A DNA stretch of 64,000 bases from DATGJX01 sp035279385. GTDB taxonomy: Bacteria > Vulcanimicrobiota > Vulcanimicrobiia > Vulcanimicrobiales > Vulcanimicrobiaceae. A program made the position numbers and the translations under genes. A model generated the notes under the pieces. The model had not been told where the DNA came from. It was given only the letters and a program-made list of their open reading frames with translations, and did no database searches. The stretch lies in the NCBI GenBank assembly GCA_035279385.1, contig DATEHZ010000076.1, positions 34,603 to 98,602 of the forward strand. Direction: 5' to 3'. Within the stretch, counting starts at the first letter, position 1. Each line of letters begins with the position of its first letter. This document shows, in pieces, positions 35,187 through 45,139 of this stretch.

Positions 35187-37655
35187 ATGGCCGAGACCTA
35201 CGATTACCGCACGACCGAACGCAAGTGGCAGCAGCGCTGGGAGGCGCAGGGCATCTACCGCGCGTCCGATGCCGATCCGCGCCCGAAATACTACGCGATG
35301 GAGATGCTGCCGTATCCGTCGGGCGATCTGCACGTCGGCCACGCGAAGAATTACACGCTCGGCGACGCGGTCGCGCGCATGATGCGCATGCTCGGCTATA
35401 ACGTGCTGCATCCGATGGGCTGGGACGCGTTCGGATTACCGGCCGAAAATGCCGCGATTCAACGCGGCGCCGACCCGAACGTTTGGACCCGCGAGAACAT
35501 CGCGAACATGGAGCGTCAAGTGCGCCTCATGGGTACGAGTTACGATTGGAGCCGCGAGATCGCGACGTGCGATCCGGAGTACTACCGCTGGAATCAGTGG
35601 CTCTTTTTGCGGTTGTACGAGCAGGGTCTAGCGTACAAACGCGAAGCGCCGGTCAACTGGTGTCCGAACGATCAAACCGTGCTCGCGAACGAGCAGGTGA
35701 TCGACGGACGCTGCTGGCGCTGCAACGCCGTTGTTGAACGCCGCAATCTCTCGCAGTGGTTTTTGAAGATTACGGCCTACGCGGATCGTCTGCTCGCCGA
35801 TCTCGAGAAGTTGCAAGGCTGGCCGGAGCGCACGCGCACGATGCAACGCAATTGGATCGGCCGCAGCGAAGGCGTGCAGTTCTCGCTCGCTATCGAAAAT
35901 TCGCAAGAGCGCATCGGCGTATTCACTACGCGCATCGACACGGTTTTCGGCGTGACCTATCTTGCGGTTGCGCCCGAGCATCCGGTGGTCGAGAGCATCG
36001 TTACCAAGAAGCAGCAGAACGCCGTTCGCGACTTTGCCGAGAGTTTGAAATCGCGGTCGGAACTCGAGCGCACGAGCCTGATGGAAAAGCAAGGCATTTT
36101 CACCGGCGCGTACGCCGTCAACCCGCTCTCGAACGAGCGCATTCCGATCTGGGTCACGAACTACGTGCTGGCGGAATACGGAACGGGCGCCGTGATGGGC
36201 GTACCGGCGCACGACGAGCGCGACTTCGATTTCGCGCGCAAGCACGGGCTGCCCGTCGCGCAGGTGGTCGTCGCGCCGGGCGCGGACGTGCAGGCGCCGC
36301 TGCAGCAGGCGTACGTCGAAGACGGACGGCTCATCGCGAGCGGCGATTTCACCGGCATGTCGAGCGCGCGCGCGCGCAGCGCGATCGCCTCTCGCCTCGT
36401 CGCGCTGGGTATCGGCGAGGCGCAAGTGAATTACCGCTTTCGCGACTGGCTGGTCTCGCGCCAGCGCTACTGGGGCACGCCGATTCCAATCGTGTACTGC
36501 GAGCGTTGCGGCGAAGTTGCCGTGCCGGACGATCGATTACCCGTACTCCTGCCGCAGAACGTGCCGATTACCGGCGAAGGCTCGCCGCTCGCGCGCGATC
36601 CCGCGTTCACGAACACCGCGTGTCCCAAGTGCGGCGGTCCGGCCAAGCGCGAGAGCGACACGATGGACACGTTCTTCGAGTCCTCGTGGTACTATCTGCG
36701 CTATCTCGATCCGCACAACGAGCGCGCGCCGTGGGATCCGGCGAAAGCCGATCACTGGATGGCGGTCGATCAGTACATCGGCGGCTCGGAGCACGCGGTG
36801 CTGCATCTGCTCTACTCGCGCTTCTTCTATAAGTTCTTTCACGATCGCGGCTGGGTGACCGGCGACGACGAGCCGTTCACGCGGTTGTTTCACCAAGGCA
36901 TGCTGCTTTACAACGGCGAGAAGATGAGCAAGTCGCGCGGCAACGTCGTCGGCATCGACCAGACCGCCGAGACGAACGGCGTCGATGCGATGCGCCTGTT
37001 CTTGCTCTACGTCACGCCGCCGGAAGACACGAGCGACTGGACGGACGAGGGCATCAGCGGACGCGTGCGGTTCGTCAACCGCGTCTGGCGCGCGTGCGAG
37101 CCGTTCTTCGGACGCCCGTATGCCGGCAACGTCCGCGAATTGCCGGCCGCCGATTCCGCCGAAGAAAAAGCGCTGGTTCGCGCCGTGCACGTCGCGGCAA
37201 AATCGTCCATCGACGAAACGCTTTCACGGCGCTTTCACTACAACGCGACGATCGCGAAGTTGGACGAATACGTGAACGCGCTGACGGCACTCGAACAAAC
37301 GAGTCCCGATTCGCCTGCGGTTGCCTATGCCGTACACGCGCTGCCGGTGATCATCGCGCCCTTTGCACCGCACATCGCGGAGGAGCTGTGGGAGCGCATA
37401 GGACACACGACCTCCGTCCACCTCGAACGGTACATCGAGCCCTCGGACGCCGCGCTTGCGGTCGATGAGATCACGCTCGTCGTGCAGGTCAACGGGAAGA
37501 TTCGCGCGCGCCTGCAAGTCGCGCCCGGCATCTCCGAGGACGCTGCGTTCGATCTGGCGATGGAGCAAGCGCCCGTGCAAGCGCAGCTCGACGGCAAGCA
37601 GATCCGTAAACGCATCTACGTTCCGGACAAACTGCTCAACCTTGTCGTGGCGTAG
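35187..37655 (+). CDS. leuS: Leucyl-tRNA synthetase
   Basis: 822 residues, class I synthetase. The HIGH-like motif is in YPSGDLHVGHAKNYTLGD near residue 39, the KMSKS loop is in GEKMSKSRGNVVG, and the editing CP1 domain has WVTNYVLAEYGTGAVMGVPAHDERD with the catalytic Asp. The zinc-ribbon-like CERCGEV and CPKCGG cysteines are in place. The C-terminal anticodon and CTD regions are full. It attaches leucine to tRNA(Leu) and edits mischarged isoleucine or norvaline. Its 3' end overlaps the convergent methyltransferase gene by 20 bases. Confidence 0.97.
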   Translation: MAETYDYRTTERKWQQRWEAQGIYRASDADPRPKYYAMEMLPYPSGDLHVGHAKNYTLGDAVARMMRMLGYNVLHPMGWDAFGLPAENAAIQRGADPNVWTRENIANMERQVRLMGTSYDWSREIATCDPEYYRWNQWLFLRLYEQGLAYKREAPVNWCPNDQTVLANEQVIDGRCWRCNAVVERRNLSQWFLKITAYADRLLADLEKLQGWPERTRTMQRNWIGRSEGVQFSLAIENSQERIGVFTTRIDTVFGVTYLAVAPEHPVVESIVTKKQQNAVRDFAESLKSRSELERTSLMEKQGIFTGAYAVNPLSNERIPIWVTNYVLAEYGTGAVMGVPAHDERDFDFARKHGLPVAQVVVAPGADVQAPLQQAYVEDGRLIASGDFTGMSSARARSAIASRLVALGIGEAQVNYRFRDWLVSRQRYWGTPIPIVYCERCGEVAVPDDRLPVLLPQNVPITGEGSPLARDPAFTNTACPKCGGPAKRESDTMDTFFESSWYYLRYLDPHNERAPWDPAKADHWMAVDQYIGGSEHAVLHLLYSRFFYKFFHDRGWVTGDDEPFTRLFHQGMLLYNGEKMSKSRGNVVGIDQTAETNGVDAMRLFLLYVTPPEDTSDWTDEGISGRVRFVNRVWRACEPFFGRPYAGNVRELPAADSAEEKALVRAVHVAAKSSIDETLSRRFHYNATIAKLDEYVNALTALEQTSPDSPAVAYAVHALPVIIAPFAPHIAEELWERIGHTTSVHLERYIEPSDAALAVDEITLVVQVNGKIRARLQVAPGISEDAAFDLAMEQAPVQAQLDGKQIRKRIYVPDKLLNLVVA

Positions 37656-38697
37656 CTTCGAGAATCGACTCCGGAGCGCCGGTTGCGATAACGCGATCGA
37701 GATGTAGCCCGGCTCGTTCCAAGAGCTGCGCGAACTCTTCACGCGTGCGCTCGCGGCCGCCGAGCATCGCGAGCATTTCGAGATCCGTAATGCGGTCCTG
37801 CGACCACCAATTGTTCGGCGGCGGCGCAACGATCTCGTAGACCAGCACGCGCGCGTGCGGCGGCATCGCGCGCCGGACGTTCTGCAGCATGCGCACGCAC
37901 GACTCGTCGTCCCAGTCGTGCAGAATATGACTGAAAATATACGCATCCGCCTGCGGCGGCGCATCGCTCAGGATACTGCCCGAGACGGCCGCCAATCGAT
38001 CGATCGCGCGAACGCGCGCGACGACCGCAGGCAGTTCGAATATTGTACCGCGCACGCTGGGATATCGTTCGAGTACCGCGGCCAGCAGCGCTCCGGTTCC
38101 GCCGCCGACGTCGACAACGTGCGGCGTCCCCGAAAAGTCGTACGCCAGCGCAAAAGCATCCGCGAACAGCGGCGTAAGCGATTGCATCGCGGCATCGAAA
38201 AGCGCGCCGGCTTCCGGATGCTCCTGAAAATACGCGAACATCGGTTTGCCTTCGGTCAGTTCGAACCCCGAACGGCCCTGACGAATCGCTTGGGCCAGTC
38301 GCGCGTACGCAGCAACGTGCCAAGGCGCGTTTCCGTAGAGCAGCATCGGCGCTGCGGACGCATTACCGGTCAACGCTTTGCCGAGATGCCCCAGCGCAAA
38401 GCGCTCCCCGCCGGCATGCTCGACGACGTCGTACGCCGCAAGCGCGCGCAGCAAGCGAAATAGCGCGTCGCGATCGCCATACCCTTGCGCCGCCAACTCC
38501 TGTGCGGTGCGCGGCCCGTGCGCGAGCGCATGGGGTAATCCCAGTTCGCAGAACGCGGCGACGCTTTGCGAAACCCACGACATCGTGCCCAGTTCGACAA
38601 TGCCGTAGTGGGCTGGAATGATCCGCCGCCGCAGCTTCGCAAGCACGTCCGCGAGGCGCGCGACGGTGCGATAAAGCCACGGCGGCGGCGCGATCAT
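37636..38697 (-). CDS. SAM-dependent O-methyltransferase
   Basis: 353 residues. A winged-helix dimerisation domain (about 30-110) leads into the SAM-binding VDVGGGTGALLAAVLERYP at about residue 200 and DAYIFSHILHDWDDESCVRML. This is the plant-type O-methyltransferase (Methyltransf_2) layout, with His-Asp of the catalytic helix in ILHDWDDE. Substrates of this family range over small phenols, polyketides and carotenoids; the context does not tell which. It overlaps the epimerase gene by four bases, suggesting a shared transcript, so a sugar or secondary metabolite tailoring role is possible. Confidence 0.85.
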   Translation of the reverse strand: MIAPPPWLYRTVARLADVLAKLRRRIIPAHYGIVELGTMSWVSQSVAAFCELGLPHALAHGPRTAQELAAQGYGDRDALFRLLRALAAYDVVEHAGGERFALGHLGKALTGNASAAPMLLYGNAPWHVAAYARLAQAIRQGRSGFELTEGKPMFAYFQEHPEAGALFDAAMQSLTPLFADAFALAYDFSGTPHVVDVGGGTGALLAAVLERYPSVRGTIFELPAVVARVRAIDRLAAVSGSILSDAPPQADAYIFSHILHDWDDESCVRMLQNVRRAMPPHARVLVYEIVAPPPNNWWSQDRITDLEMLAMLGGRERTREEFAQLLERAGLHLDRVIATGAPESILEATPRQG

Positions 38698-39629
38698 GAC
38701 GGCGGCAGGGCGGCCTTGAAGTACTCGTACGTTTCGCGCATTCCCTCGAGAAGCGCGACCTGCGGCTCCCAGCCGAGCTCCCGTTTTGCCAGCGAGTAAT
38801 CGAACTGCGCGTCGCGTGCGTCCCCGGCGCGTTTGGGCGCGTGCGTCACTGCGGGCTCCATCCCGGAGATTTCACACAGCGCTCGGTAAATGTCGTTCAC
38901 ACTCGTCCGCCTGTTCGTACCGATGCAGTAACACGTGCCCGATCCGCGCTCGAGCGCGATGACGTTGAGCCGCGCCACGTCCTTCACGTACACGTAATCG
39001 CGCGTTTGCTCGCCGTCCCAGTCGATGCGCACACTTTGCCCGGTAAGAAATTTTCCGATGAAGATCGAGATAACGCCCGCCTCGCCGTTCGGGTCCTGAC
39101 GCGGTCCGTAGACGTTTCCGTAACGCAGCGCCGTAAAATCGAGACCGTGCTGCGCCTTGTAAAAGCGCAAATAATGTTCCGACACCATTTTGGTGATTCC
39201 GTACGGCGACTCCGGACGCTGCGGCGTGCTCTCGTCCATCGGCAGCCTATCGGGCGTGCCGAAGGTCGCGCCGCTCGATGCGAAGATCACCTTCTTCACG
39301 TTGGCGCGCACGCTGTTGTCCAGGATGTTGAGCAGTCCCATCACGTTCACGTCGGCATCGTATTTCGGATCGCGCGAACTAATCGCCACGCTATGCTGCG
39401 CGGCGTGGTGGTTGACGACGTCGGGTTTGAAGTCTTTAAAGATGCGTTCGATCTTTTGGTCGCGCACGTCCATGTGCACGTAGAGCGCGCGCTCCGGCAC
39501 GTTTTGCCGCTGGCCGCCGCCGTGCTCCCACAGCGAGTCCAGGATCAGCACTTCGTGTCCTGCGGCCAAATACGCCTCAGCAATATGTGACCCGATGAAA
39601 CCGGCCCCGCCGGTCAATAAAATCCGCAC
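38694..39629 (-). CDS. NAD-dependent sugar-nucleotide epimerase/dehydratase
   Basis: 311 residues from the GTG at 39629, giving VRILLTGGAGFIGSHIAEAYL at the very N-terminus, the correct Rossmann opening of the extended SDR family. A longer frame begins earlier without matching that layout. The active site shows SSGATFG with the Tyr in SPYGITKMVSEHYL (YxxxK), typical of UDP-glucose/galactose 4-epimerases. Probable product is a nucleotide-sugar epimerase for envelope polysaccharides. It is divergent from comEC, with 38 bases between starts, and coupled to the methyltransferase gene downstream. Confidence 0.9.
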   Translation of the reverse strand: MRILLTGGAGFIGSHIAEAYLAAGHEVLILDSLWEHGGGQRQNVPERALYVHMDVRDQKIERIFKDFKPDVVNHHAAQHSVAISSRDPKYDADVNVMGLLNILDNSVRANVKKVIFASSGATFGTPDRLPMDESTPQRPESPYGITKMVSEHYLRFYKAQHGLDFTALRYGNVYGPRQDPNGEAGVISIFIGKFLTGQSVRIDWDGEQTRDYVYVKDVARLNVIALERGSGTCYCIGTNRRTSVNDIYRALCEISGMEPAVTHAPKRAGDARDAQFDYSLAKRELGWEPQVALLEGMRETYEYFKAALPPS

Positions 39630-39667
39630 CTTGTCTCCCCTTCGATTTGTCGCGATTGCTTGCAGAA

Positions 39668-41941
39668 ATGGAAGCGCGTCCGCTGCTGGTGTTCGGCGCT
39701 GCGGCTGCACTGGGTGCCGCTGCCGTGGAACCGTTCTTTCCCGTCCGGCTGCTGTTCTTCGCCGCTATCGCCGCATGGACGGCTTGGCCCACGCGGCGCG
39801 ATGAGCCAGGGCGGATTCGTGTACTCGCCGCCCTCGCCCTGGTAGCAGGTGCGCTCAGCGCGCGGCTTCATCACGCCGGAGCAGCGGATCCGCTTGCGCG
39901 GCCTCATACGGTTCGCATCGCTTGCACGGTGCTCGACGCGCGAACGTGTGCGGCGGACGACGGCCCCGTATTTGCGGTGGAACTGCAGGCGAATCTTCCC
40001 GCGGCGGGTACCCACGTGCTTCTGCGCGGACGCTTGGAACCGCTGGATGCGCCTCGCAATCCGGGTGAGCCGGATGAGCGCGAGATCGGGCGCGAACGCG
40101 GCGTCACCGCGCGCATGAGCAATGCCCGCATGCTCCGGAAGCTGCCGCGGGCGCCTTTGACTTTCAGCACCGCGATTGCACGCGCGCATGGATGTGCGCT
40201 CGCACAGCTGCAGATGCGTCTGACGGAGCCGTACGCGTCCATCCTGGCCGGCGAACTGTGGGGTGAACGTGCAACGCTCGCACCCGAACTGCGCGCGGAG
40301 TTTCAAGAGACCGGCACGGTCCATGTCCTCGTGACCGCGGGACTGCATCTGGGCGTCGTGGCGCTTGCAGTGCTGACACTGCTGCGCCTTTGCACGGTTC
40401 CGCGCATCGCCGCGTGCATCGGTACGAGCGCCGTCATTTGGGCGTACGCCGTTTTCAGCGGCCTGCACGTCCCGTCGATTCGCGCGGCGGCTATGGCCAC
40501 GTTCGCACTCGCCGCGCATGCAGCCGGCAGCGCATCGCGCTCGTGGAACGCGTACGGCGCGGCAATGCTGATCGTCGCGCTGATCGCGCCCCTTTCCGTC
40601 GCGAGCGCGTCGTTTGCGCTCTCCTTCTCATGCGTCGGCGCGATACTGCTGTGCGCCGACGAACTGCACCGTGGGCTGCAGGCCTTTGCGCTGCCGGAAA
40701 AGATTCAAGAAGCGCTCTCGCTGGCGCTTGCGACGCAGCTCGGCACGTGGCCGCTGACGGCCTCACTGTTCTTGCTGTTTTCACCGTACGCACTGCTTGC
40801 GAATCTGCTCGTGGTCCCATTCGTCGGAGCGACGATGATTCTCGGCGCGGCACAATTGGCGCTCGCGCTGTTTCCGCCGCTCGCGCAAGCCGTTGCAAAC
40901 GTAAACGGATGGCTTCTCGCATGGATCGTCGACGTCGTGCAAACGATAAGCGCGTTGCCGGATGCATCGCTTGGCATGGTCCCACCGCCGGCTTGGACGA
41001 TTGCCGCCTACGACGCCGCACTCATCGGCGCGATGTGGTGCTGGAAACGCGACGGACGCACGCTGGCGCTCTCGCTGCTTTTTCTCGGCGCAACCCTTGT
41101 CGCAACGCCACCTCGCGCCGTCGATCATCATCTTCGAATCACCGTGCTCGACGTCGGACAAGCCGACGGCATCGTTATCCAAACGCCGCTCGGACACACG
41201 ATTCTCGTCGACGCGGGCGGCCGGCTCGAGCGCGGCGCGGACGGCGGCTCCTCGGCGGAAGCGGTCGGCGAACGCATCGTCGTGCCGTTCTTACGCCGTG
41301 CAGGCGTACACCGAATCGATGCACTGATTCTCTCGCATCCGCACGGCGACCACGTCGGTGGCTTTGCTCCAATCATGCGCGACGGCTTCTCAGTAACCGA
41401 GTTCGCGGACGGCGGCCAGCAGTACGGTGGGTACGCATACCGCGACGCCGTCGCGACGGCTCGCGCGGATCGGATTCCAATCGTTTATCCGCGCGCAGGT
41501 ATGGTGTGGCGAACGGACGACGGCGTGACCATCACGTTTATCGGGCCCTCGCTGCCGTTCATCGTCAGCAACAACCAGATTAACGATAATTCCGTTGCGT
41601 TCATTCTGCAGTACAAGCATTTCCGCATGCTGTTCACCGGAGATGCGGGCGTTGCGGCGGAACAGCGCTTTCTAAGCGAAGGAATCGACTTGCACGCCAA
41701 TGTCCTGAAAGTCGGCCATCACGGTTCGCGCTACAGCAGCAGTAGGGCATTCATTGCCGCGGTGCATCCCAAGTATGCAATTATCTCCGTCGGGCTTCAC
41801 AACATGTTCGGGCATCCGGCACCGTCGACGATTGAAGCGTTGCAGGACTTTGGTACGCAGGTTTACCGTACAGACGAAAACGGCGCCGTGCAGATCGCCA
41901 CGGATGGGGTGTTTGAAACTTTTGTCCCGATGTTGCCATAA
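39668..41941 (+). CDS. comEC: DNA-uptake channel protein ComEC/Rec2
   Basis: 757 residues from the ATG at 39668; a TTG at 39647 is a weaker option. An N-terminal DUF4131-like OB region lies between membrane helices (about 1-170), followed by the competence domain with many helices (about 190-480), then a C-terminal metallo-beta-lactamase-like domain (about 500-757). That domain carries the HxHxDH-type motif in LSHPHGDHVGGFAP and the later HHGSRYSSS. ComEC carries single-stranded DNA across the inner membrane. Two truncated copies of its 3' end occur downstream (46050 and 48715), so this is the intact parent gene. Confidence 0.95.
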   Translation: MEARPLLVFGAAAALGAAAVEPFFPVRLLFFAAIAAWTAWPTRRDEPGRIRVLAALALVAGALSARLHHAGAADPLARPHTVRIACTVLDARTCAADDGPVFAVELQANLPAAGTHVLLRGRLEPLDAPRNPGEPDEREIGRERGVTARMSNARMLRKLPRAPLTFSTAIARAHGCALAQLQMRLTEPYASILAGELWGERATLAPELRAEFQETGTVHVLVTAGLHLGVVALAVLTLLRLCTVPRIAACIGTSAVIWAYAVFSGLHVPSIRAAAMATFALAAHAAGSASRSWNAYGAAMLIVALIAPLSVASASFALSFSCVGAILLCADELHRGLQAFALPEKIQEALSLALATQLGTWPLTASLFLLFSPYALLANLLVVPFVGATMILGAAQLALALFPPLAQAVANVNGWLLAWIVDVVQTISALPDASLGMVPPPAWTIAAYDAALIGAMWCWKRDGRTLALSLLFLGATLVATPPRAVDHHLRITVLDVGQADGIVIQTPLGHTILVDAGGRLERGADGGSSAEAVGERIVVPFLRRAGVHRIDALILSHPHGDHVGGFAPIMRDGFSVTEFADGGQQYGGYAYRDAVATARADRIPIVYPRAGMVWRTDDGVTITFIGPSLPFIVSNNQINDNSVAFILQYKHFRMLFTGDAGVAAEQRFLSEGIDLHANVLKVGHHGSRYSSSRAFIAAVHPKYAIISVGLHNMFGHPAPSTIEALQDFGTQVYRTDENGAVQIATDGVFETFVPMLP

Positions 41942-42099
41942 CGCACCGAAAGCACGGAGCGCCAACTGCCCGTCTCTCCCACCGACGAATATGCAGCCCT
42001 GACCGTGCGTCAATCGGAGGCACGCTGCCGTGCGCCTAGCTGCCTAAACTTGCTCGATGATAAGCGCCGGTACGGCCTCAATCTCAGCCGTTTCGAATC

Positions 42100-44607
42100 T
42101 CACGCGCGGTCCAAATAAGCGCGAAGATAGGGGGCGGTTTTGCTGCCGCGAGCCGCTGCAACATCTTTCGGCGTTCCTTGTGCGACGACGCAGCCTCCGC
42201 CGGCGCCGGCGCCGGGGCCGATGTCGATGATCCAGTCGCTACCCGAGACGACGCGCATATCGTGTTCGATCACGATGACGGTGCTGCCGGCTTCGACAAG
42301 CTTGTTGAGTTGCAGCATAAGCTTCTCGACGTCCTCCGGGTGCAAGCCGGTCGTGGGTTCGTCTAGCACGTAGAGCGTGTCGTTGCGCTGAGCTCGCTGC
42401 AATTCCGTCGCGAGTTTGATGCGCTGCGCTTCGCCGCCGGAGAGTTCGGTGGCGGGCTGGCCGAGGCGAAGATAGGCTAAGCCAACTTCGCGCAGCACCT
42501 CCAGCGGACGTCGCACCGCCGGATCGTTTTCAAAAAAGTCGTACGCATCGTCGACCGTGAGCGCGAGGACTTCGGCGACGTTTTTCTCGCGGTATGTGAT
42601 CTCCAGTGTCTTTGCGTTATAGCGCGCGCCGTGGCAGGTGGGACATGGGGCGTAGACGCTTGGAAGAAACAGGAGCTCGACCATGACGAAGCCTTCTCCT
42701 TGACATGTTTCACAGCGTCCCTTTGCGACGTTAAACGAAAAGCGGCCCGCATCGTAGCGGCGCGCGCGAGCTCGCCGCGTGGCGGCGAACAGTTTACGCA
42801 CGGCGTCGAAGAGCCCGGTGTACGTTGCAAGATTCGAGCGCGGGGTGCGGCCGATCGGTTTTTGATCGACTTGAATCAAGCGCCGGATGCGATCCATGCC
42901 TTCGGTGATGCGCCCGATCGCGCGAATCGCGGGCGCGGTATCGAGCGCAGGGATCTCTTCAACCTCCGCATCACCTTCACCGCCGAGCGTCTCCGATATG
43001 AGATCGACCAGCGCTTGGCTAACGAGGCTCGATTTTCCCGAACCGGACACGCCCGTGACGGTCGTTAGCACACCGAGCGGAAAAGCGACGTCGAGTTCAT
43101 GCAGATTATTGACGGTGACGCCGCTGAGTTTTAGCCAGCCGTTCGGTTTGCGCAAAACGTGCGTAGTTGGCGCTGCGGCGTTGAAGAGGTGTCGCGCGGT
43201 CAACGACAATTCGACGTCTTTGAGGTTCGCGAGCGCTCCGCTATAGAGAATTTCACCGCCGTGCTGTCCGGCTTTCGGTCCTACGTCGACAACCCAGTCT
43301 GCATGGCGAATGACATCGATTTCGTGTTCGATCACGAAAACAGAATTGCCGGAAGCTTTAAGACGATCGAGTGCGCGCAGCAACGCCTCCGTATCGGCGG
43401 GGTGCAGACCGGCCGATGGTTCGTCGAGCACATACACGACACCGAACAGGTTCGATCGCACCTGCGTCGCGAGGCGCAATCGCTGGAGTTCGCCGGGTGA
43501 GAGCGTCGGCGTGCTTCGTTCCAGCGTGAGATAGCCGAGGCCGAGATCGAGCAGCACATCGAGGCGCGCGAGCAGATCGGCGGCGATGCGTTCAATGACC
43601 TTGGCCTTTTCCGGAGAGCGTTCGCGGAGTTCGTCGAGCGTTGCCTGATCGGCATATTTGCGAAAGTTTTGATGCACTTCCGCGAGCGGCAGCTGCGCCA
43701 GCTCGGCAAAATCGCAGCCCTCAAAAGTGACGGCGAGCGATTCGGGGCGTAGGCGCTTTCCGTGGCACTCGGGGCACTCGCTGCTAACGAGAAAGCGCGC
43801 GACGCGTTTCTTCATCAGCGCGCTTTGCGTTGTTGCGAACGTGTGCAGCACGTAGCGACGCGCGCCGCTGAACGTTCCCATGTAACTCGGATCCTCTTTG
43901 CGTTTAAGCGCGCGGCGCGTTTGGGCAGGCGTGTAGCCGGCGTACACCGGTACTGTAGGCGTTTCTTCGGTGAAAAGCAGCCAGTTGCGGTCTTTCTTCG
44001 GCAGATCGCGCCAGGGCATGTCGACATCGTAGCCGAGCGTTGTGGCGATGTCGCGCAAATTTTGACCGTGCCATGCCGGCGGCCACGCGGCGATCGCGCG
44101 TTCGCGGATCGTCAGCGACGGGTCGGGCACCATCGAAGCTTCAGTCGCGTCATAGATTCGGCCGAGGCCGTGGCAGCGCGGGCAGGCGCCGGCGGGCGTG
44201 TTCGGGGAAAATGCTTCGGCTTCGAGATGCGGCGCATTCTTTGGATACCTACCGGCGCGCGAGTAGAGCATGCGCAAGAGGTTGGACAGCGTCGTGACGC
44301 TGCCGACCGACGAGCGCGTGGTGACGGTGCCGCGTTGCTGCTGCAGCGCGACGGCCGGTGGCAAACCGTCGATTTCGTCGACGTCGGGAACCGCCATCTG
44401 ATGGAACAGGCGCCGGGCGTAAGGCGAGACCGACTCCAAATACCGGCGTTGCGCTTCGGCGTAAATCGTGCTGAACGCGAGCGACGATTTTCCGGATCCG
44501 GAGACGCCGGTGAAGACGACAAACGCATCGCGCGGAATGTCGACCTCAACGTTGCGGAGATTGTGTTCTCTGGCGCCGCGCACGCGGACGTATCGTCGCT
44601 GATCCAT
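42100..44607 (-). CDS. Short UvrA-family ATPase (UvrA paralogue)
   Basis: 835 residues, shorter than the usual UvrA (about 940). It has two ABC halves with Walker A GVSGSGKSSLAF and GVSGSGKSSLVSQ, and the zinc motifs C-P-x-C-H-G and CETCQGEGFVMVELLFLPSVYAPCPTCHG. The second signature is LSGGEAQRIKLATEL, while the first is a variant, LSPGELQRLRLATQ. Length and the Pro-containing first signature match UvrA-like paralogues of the DrrC/UvrA2 type more than housekeeping UvrA; the housekeeping gene is probably elsewhere. Possible roles include damage response or antibiotic resistance by DNA-bound drug removal. Confidence 0.85.
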   Translation of the reverse strand: MDQRRYVRVRGAREHNLRNVEVDIPRDAFVVFTGVSGSGKSSLAFSTIYAEAQRRYLESVSPYARRLFHQMAVPDVDEIDGLPPAVALQQQRGTVTTRSSVGSVTTLSNLLRMLYSRAGRYPKNAPHLEAEAFSPNTPAGACPRCHGLGRIYDATEASMVPDPSLTIRERAIAAWPPAWHGQNLRDIATTLGYDVDMPWRDLPKKDRNWLLFTEETPTVPVYAGYTPAQTRRALKRKEDPSYMGTFSGARRYVLHTFATTQSALMKKRVARFLVSSECPECHGKRLRPESLAVTFEGCDFAELAQLPLAEVHQNFRKYADQATLDELRERSPEKAKVIERIAADLLARLDVLLDLGLGYLTLERSTPTLSPGELQRLRLATQVRSNLFGVVYVLDEPSAGLHPADTEALLRALDRLKASGNSVFVIEHEIDVIRHADWVVDVGPKAGQHGGEILYSGALANLKDVELSLTARHLFNAAAPTTHVLRKPNGWLKLSGVTVNNLHELDVAFPLGVLTTVTGVSGSGKSSLVSQALVDLISETLGGEGDAEVEEIPALDTAPAIRAIGRITEGMDRIRRLIQVDQKPIGRTPRSNLATYTGLFDAVRKLFAATRRARARRYDAGRFSFNVAKGRCETCQGEGFVMVELLFLPSVYAPCPTCHGARYNAKTLEITYREKNVAEVLALTVDDAYDFFENDPAVRRPLEVLREVGLAYLRLGQPATELSGGEAQRIKLATELQRAQRNDTLYVLDEPTTGLHPEDVEKLMLQLNKLVEAGSTVIVIEHDMRVVSGSDWIIDIGPGAGAGGGCVVAQGTPKDVAAARGSKTAPYLRAYLDRA

Positions 44608-44784
44608 GGTTCCTCGACTTTCCCGAAATTACGCGCGACGCGGGATGGACGAACGCAGCCGCGGCCGTCTTGGACCGATTTCGGTCCGCGCCCTTACGGG
44701 CTTCAGCGTAGTTCTTTTAAACCAAACCGCCTGAAAGCCCGGGCAAGTGGTGGACAGCCCGGTTCATCTAAGGTTGAATAAGGC

Positions 44785-45111
44785 ATGTGGCCTCTGGTAC
44801 TTGCCGTTGGCGTGGGCTTAATTGTGCTGAACGTCGTCGTATGCGTCGCCGTGGTGGTAAATCCGGAAGATGCCGCTTCCGTGTTGGCCAAGCGTAGCAA
44901 CTGGCTCGCATTGGGTTTGTACTACTCGGTGCTGTCATTTTCATATATGGACCCGCAACGCGACTTGGCTTCGAGCACGCCGTTCCCCGCACTGGTCCAA
45001 AACTGCCGCCGTCGCGCACTGAGAAGGCTTCAGCTCTTCTTCGCGGGCGCCGTGATTATCGTACTCGTATCCATCTCGAACGGGCACGCGCCGGCGTTGT
45101 GGTCACGCTAG
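44785..45111 (+). CDS. Small membrane protein of unknown function
   Basis: 108 residues with a long N-terminal helix (LVLAVGVGLIVLNVVVCVAV), a second helix near LGLYYSVLSFSYM and a third near FFAGAVIIVLVSIS. The loop between the second and third holds a short basic cluster (CRRRALRRL). It has no known domain. It sits in a patch of lower GC with other small membrane genes. Upstream (44699-44745) there is an imperfect inverted repeat, GGGCTTCAG with CTGAAAGCCC, that might be a regulatory hairpin. Confidence 0.6.
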   Translation: MWPLVLAVGVGLIVLNVVVCVAVVVNPEDAASVLAKRSNWLALGLYYSVLSFSYMDPQRDLASSTPFPALVQNCRRRALRRLQLFFAGAVIIVLVSISNGHAPALWSR

Positions 45112-45139
45112 CGACTACTCCTTGGCCAGTGGAGATGAA

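Noticed and set aside
41942..42099. Intrinsic terminator after comEC
   Set aside because: A rough GGCACG/CGTGCGCC stem occurs but without a T-tract; convergent genes leave little to judge.
44699..44745. Riboswitch upstream of the small membrane protein gene
   Set aside because: Only one imperfect inverted repeat (GGGCTTCAG with CTGAAAGCCC) is visible, with no conserved riboswitch core.
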